DNA from: Leuctra nigra
Lineage: Eukaryota > Arthropoda > Insecta > Plecoptera > Leuctridae
Assembly (NCBI GenBank): GCA_934045905.1
Contig: OW203764.1
Span: 682,001-746,000 of the forward strand
Reading direction: 5' to 3'
Length of the DNA stretch: 64,000 bases
Part shown: piece by piece, positions 60,001-64,000 of the stretch
Position numbering within the stretch: the stretch's first letter is position 1
Layout of the letters: every line of letters starts with the position of its first letter
Notes under the pieces: generated by a model
What the model saw: only the letters and a program-made list of their open reading frames with translations
The model's database searches: none
Told to the model about the DNA's origin: nothing
Program-made: the position numbers and the translations under genes

Positions 60001-63000
60001 GTAGTCGAGGTTATTCGCCGCACCTGAACATTGTATTGAGATGAACAGATCTGACCAGTGGTGTAGGCGAGGGTATTCGCCGCACCTGAACATTGTATTG
60101 AGATGAACAGATCTGACCAGTGGTGTAGTCGAGGGTATTCGCCGCACCTGAACATTGTATTGAGATGAACAGATCTGACCAGTGGTGTAGTCGAGGGTAT
60201 TCGCCACACCTGAACATTGTATTGAGATGAACAGATCTGACCAGTGGTGTAGTCGAGGGTATTCGCCGCACCTGAACATTGTATTGAGATGAACAGATCT
60301 GACCAGTGGTGTAGTCGAGGGTATTCGCCGCACCTGAACATTGTATTGAGATGAACAGATCTGACCAGTGGTGTAGTCGAGGGTATTCGCCGCACCTGAA
60401 CATTGTATTGGGAGATGAACAGATCTGACCAGTGGTGTAGTCGAGGGTATTCGCCGCACCTGAACATTGTATTGGGAGATGAACAGATCTGACCAGTGGT
60501 GTAGTCGAGGGTATTCGCCGCACCTGAACATTGTATTGAGATGAACAGATCTGACCAGTGGTGTAGTCGAGGGTATTCGCCGCACCTGAACATTGTATTG
60601 AGATGAACAGATCTGACCAGTGGTGTAGTCGAGGGTATTCGCCGCACCTGAACATTGTATTGAGATGAACAGATCTGACCAGTGGTGTAGTCGAGGGTAT
60701 TCGCCGCACCTGAACATTGTATTGAGATGAACAGATCTGACCAGTGGTGTAGGCGAGGGTATTCGCCGCACCTGAACATTGTATTGAGATGAACATCTGA
60801 CCAGTGGTGTAGTCGAGGGTATTCGCCGCACCTGAACATTGTATTGAGATGAACAGATCTGACCAGTGGTGTAGTCGAGGGTATTCGCCGCACCTGAACA
60901 TTGTATTGAGATGAACAGATCTGACCAGTGGTGTAGTCGAGGGTATTCGCCGCACCTGAACATTGTATTGAGATGAACAGATCTGACCAGTGGTGTAGTC
61001 GAGGGTATTCGCCGCACCTGAACATTGTATTGAGATGAACAGATCTGACCAGTGGTGTAGTCGAGGGTATTCGCCGCACCTGAACATTGTATTGGGAGAT
61101 GAACAGATCTGACCAGTGGTGTAGTCGAGGGTATTCGCCGCACCTGAACATTGTATTGGGAGATGAACAGATCTGACCAGTGGTGTAGTCGAGGGTATTC
61201 GCCGCACCTGAACATTGTATTGAGATGAACAGATCTGACCAGTGGTGTAGTCGAGGGTATTCGCCGCACCTGAACATTGTATTGAGATGAACAGATCTGA
61301 CCAGTGGTGTAGTCGAGGGTATTCGCCGCACCTGAACATTGTATTGAGATGAACAGATCTGACCAGTGGTGTAGTCGAGGGTATTCGCCGCACCTGAACA
61401 TTGTATTGGGAGATGAACAGATCTGACCAGTGGTGTAGTCGAGGGTATTCGCCGCACCTGAACATTGTATTGAGATGAACAGATCTGACCAGTGGTGTAG
61501 TCGAGGGTATTCGCCGCACCTGAACATTGTATTGAGATGAACAGATCTGACCAGTGGTGTAGTCGAGGGTATTCGCCGCACCTGAACATTGTATTGGGAG
61601 ATGAACAGATCTGACCAGTGGTGTAGTCGAGGGTATTCGCCGCACCTGAACATTGTATTGGGAGATGAACAGATCTGACCAGTGGTGTAGGCGAGGGTAT
61701 TCGCCGCACCTGAACATTGTATTGAGATTAACAGATCTGACCAGTGGTGTAGTCGAGGGTATTCGCCGCACCTGAACATTGTATTGGGAGATGAACAGAT
61801 CTGACCAGTGGTGTAGTCGAGGGTATTCGCCGCACCTGAACATTGTATTGGGAGATGAACAGATCTGACCAGTGGTGTAGGCGAGGGTATTCGCCGCACC
61901 TGAACATTGTATTGAGATGAACAGATCTGACCAGTGGTGTAGTCGAGGGTATTCGCCGCACCTGAACATTGTATTGGGAGATGAACAGATCTGACCAGTG
62001 GTGTAGTCGAGGGTATTCGCCGCACCTGAACATTGTATTGGGAGATGAACAGATCTGACCAGTGGTGTAGTCGAGGGTATTCGCCGCACCTGAACATTGT
62101 ATTGAGATGAACAGATCTGACCAGTGGTGTAGTCGAGGGTATTCGCCGCACCTGAACATTGTATTGAGATGAACAGATCTGACCAGTGGTGTAGTCGAGG
62201 GTATTCGCCGCACCTGAACATTGTATTGAGATGAACAGATCTGACCAGTGGTGTAGTCGAGGGTATTCGCCGCACCTGAACATTGTATTGGGAGATGAAC
62301 AGATCTGACCAGTGGTGTAGTCGAGGGTATTCGCCGCACCTGAACATTGTATTGAGATGAACAGATCTGACCAGTGGTGTAGTCGAGGGTATTCGCCGCA
62401 CCTGAACATTGTATTGAGATGAACAGATCTGACCAGTGGTGTAGTCGAGGGTATTCGCCGCACCTGAACATTGTATTGGGAGATGAACAGATCTGACCAG
62501 TGGTGTAGTCGAGGGTATTCGCCGCACCTGAACATTGTATTGAGATGAACAGATCTGACCAGTGGTGTAGTCGAGGGTATTCGCCGCACCTGAACATTGT
62601 ATTGAGATGAACAGATCTGACCAGTGGTGTAGTCGAGGGTATTCGCCGCACCTGAACATTGTATTGAGATGAACAGATCTGACCAGTGGTGTAGTCGAGG
62701 GTATTCGCCGCACCTGAACATTGTATTGGGAGATGAACAGATCTGACCAGTGGTGTAGTCGAGGGTATTCGCCGCACCTGAACATTGTATTGAGATGAAC
62801 AGATCTGACCAGTGGTGTAGTCGAGGGTATTCGCCGCACCTGAACATTGTATTGAGATGAACAGATCTGACCAGTGGTGTAGTCGAGGGTATTCGCCGCA
62901 CCTGAACATTGTATTGGGAGATGAACAGATCTGACCAGTGGTGTAGTCGAGGGTATTCGCCGCACCTGAACATTGTATTGGGAGATGAACAGATCTGACC

Positions 63001-64000
63001 AGTGGTGTAGGCGAGGGTATTCGCCGCACCTGAACATTGTATTGAGATGAACAGATCTGACCAGTGGTGTAGTCGAGGGTATTCGCCGCACCTGAACATT
63101 GTATTGGGAGATGAACAGATCTGACCAGTGGTGTAGTCGAGGGTATTCGCCGCACCTGAACATTGTATTGGGAGATGAACAGATCTGACCAGTGGTGTAG
63201 TCGAGGGTATTCGCCGCACCTGAACATTGTATTGGGAGATGAACAGATCTGACCAGTGGTGTAGTCGAGGGTATTCGCCGCACCTGAACATTGTATTGGG
63301 AGATGAACAGATCTGACCAGTGGTGTAGGCGAGGGTATTCGCCGCACCTGAACATTGTATTGGGAGATGAACAGATCTGACCAGTGGTGTAGGCGAGGGT
63401 ATTCGCCGCACCTGAACATTGTATTGAGATGAACAGATCTGACCAGTGGTGTAGTCGAGGGTATTCGCCGCACCTGAACATTGTATTGGGAGATGAACAG
63501 ATCTGACCAGTGGTGTAGTCGAGGGTATTCGCCGCACCTGAACATTGTATTGGGAGATGAACAGATCTGACCAGTGGTGTAGTCGAGGGTATTCGCCGCA
63601 CCTGAACATTGTATTGGGAGATGAACAGATCTGACCAGTGGTGTAGGCGAGGGTATTCGCCGCACCTGAACATTGTATTGGGAGATGAACAGATCTGACC
63701 AGTGGTGTAGTCGAGGGTATTCGCCGCACCTGAACATTGTATTGGGAGATGAACAGATCTGACCAGTGGTGTAGTCGAGGGTATTCGCCGCACCTGAACA
63801 TTGTATTGGGAGATGAACAGATCTGACCAGTGGTGTAGGCGAGGGTATTCGCCGCACCTGAACATTGTATTGAGATGAACAGATCTGACCAGTGGTGTAG
63901 TCGAGGGTATTCGCCGCACCTGAACATTGTATTGAGATGAACAGATCTGACCAGTGGTGTAGTCGAGGGTATTCGCCGCACCTGAACATTGTATTGGGAG
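54041..64000. repeat. 62/64-bp tandem array, about 160 units, continues past the window
   Basis: Units contain TGAACATTGTATTGAGATGA, then ACAGATCTGACCAGTGGTGT, then AGTCGAGGGTATTCGCCGCA plus CC. The 64-bp form has TTGGGAGATG in place of TTGAGATG. A single 60-bp unit occurs near 60791 (GAACATCTGACC). Private variants (GCCGTACC, GTAGGCGAGG, GGTGAAGTC, TTGCGAG, GACTTGTGG) mark higher-order copies. The minus strand of the unit has no stop in any frame, so frames of up to about 2,560 codons run through the array. The 62/64 length changes shift the frame without consequence, which argues against a maintained protein. Confidence 0.98.

Noticed and set aside
53681..63989. Very long minus-strand open frames (up to about 2,560 codons)
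   Set aside because: They consist almost wholly of the 62/64-bp repeat, switch frame at every length variant, and coexist in three overlapping frames; no start context, domain or splice site supports a gene.

Overview
The window looks like nuclear DNA from an arthropod, most likely an insect. There is no bacterial-type gene density, operon or ribosome-binding-site layout. The few plausible coding pieces are short and bounded by splice signals. Unique DNA is AT-rich and studded with TAGGTACCTAC-like words that are common in lepidopteran and some hemipteran genomes (an inference from general knowledge, not a species call). Several small DNA transposons carry target-site duplications typical of the hAT and Tc1/mariner groups.

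About 70% of the window is tandemly repeated DNA in ten unrelated arrays: 100/98-bp units (3919-5980), 18-bp (8936-9055), 95-bp (12126-13170), 32-bp (13781-14922), a 28-kb satellite of about 228 units of 124 bp (15298-43558), 14-bp (44507-44572), 21-bp (46229-46494), 36-bp (48772-49510), 35-bp (49796-50873) and 62/64-bp (54041 to beyond the right edge). Nearly all long open reading frames here are by-products of these arrays and are not annotated as genes.

Between the arrays lie mobile-element remains. Three non-autonomous hAT-like elements have 8-bp target-site duplications (892-1303, 7476-7922, 10462-11817). One further hAT-like terminus is at 3343, and a Tc1/mariner-like foldback MITE is at 3228-3340. 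Other MITEs lie at 49535-49652, 53030-53327 and, as a related pair, near 13400 and 53577. Paired tRNA-like (SINE-related) sequences lie at 13212-13316.

Three coding-exon candidates are supportable, none assigned to a known gene: a 56-bp exon on + (8006-8061) with strong splice sites, a first coding exon on + (48174-48232) with a 5' leader containing upstream ORFs, and a 125-codon exon on - (44672-45046). The two + exons leave their donor sites in the same codon phase, so they could belong to one gene with alternative 5' exons and very long, repeat-filled introns; this is inference.

The most interesting non-genic structures are the very regular 124-bp satellite with an inverted repeat in every unit, the 95-bp array carrying a Pol III B-box-like motif in ten of eleven units and a CRE-like palindrome in many, and the 62/64-bp array that is almost stop-free in all three frames of one strand. 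No previously undescribed protein-based system could be identified.
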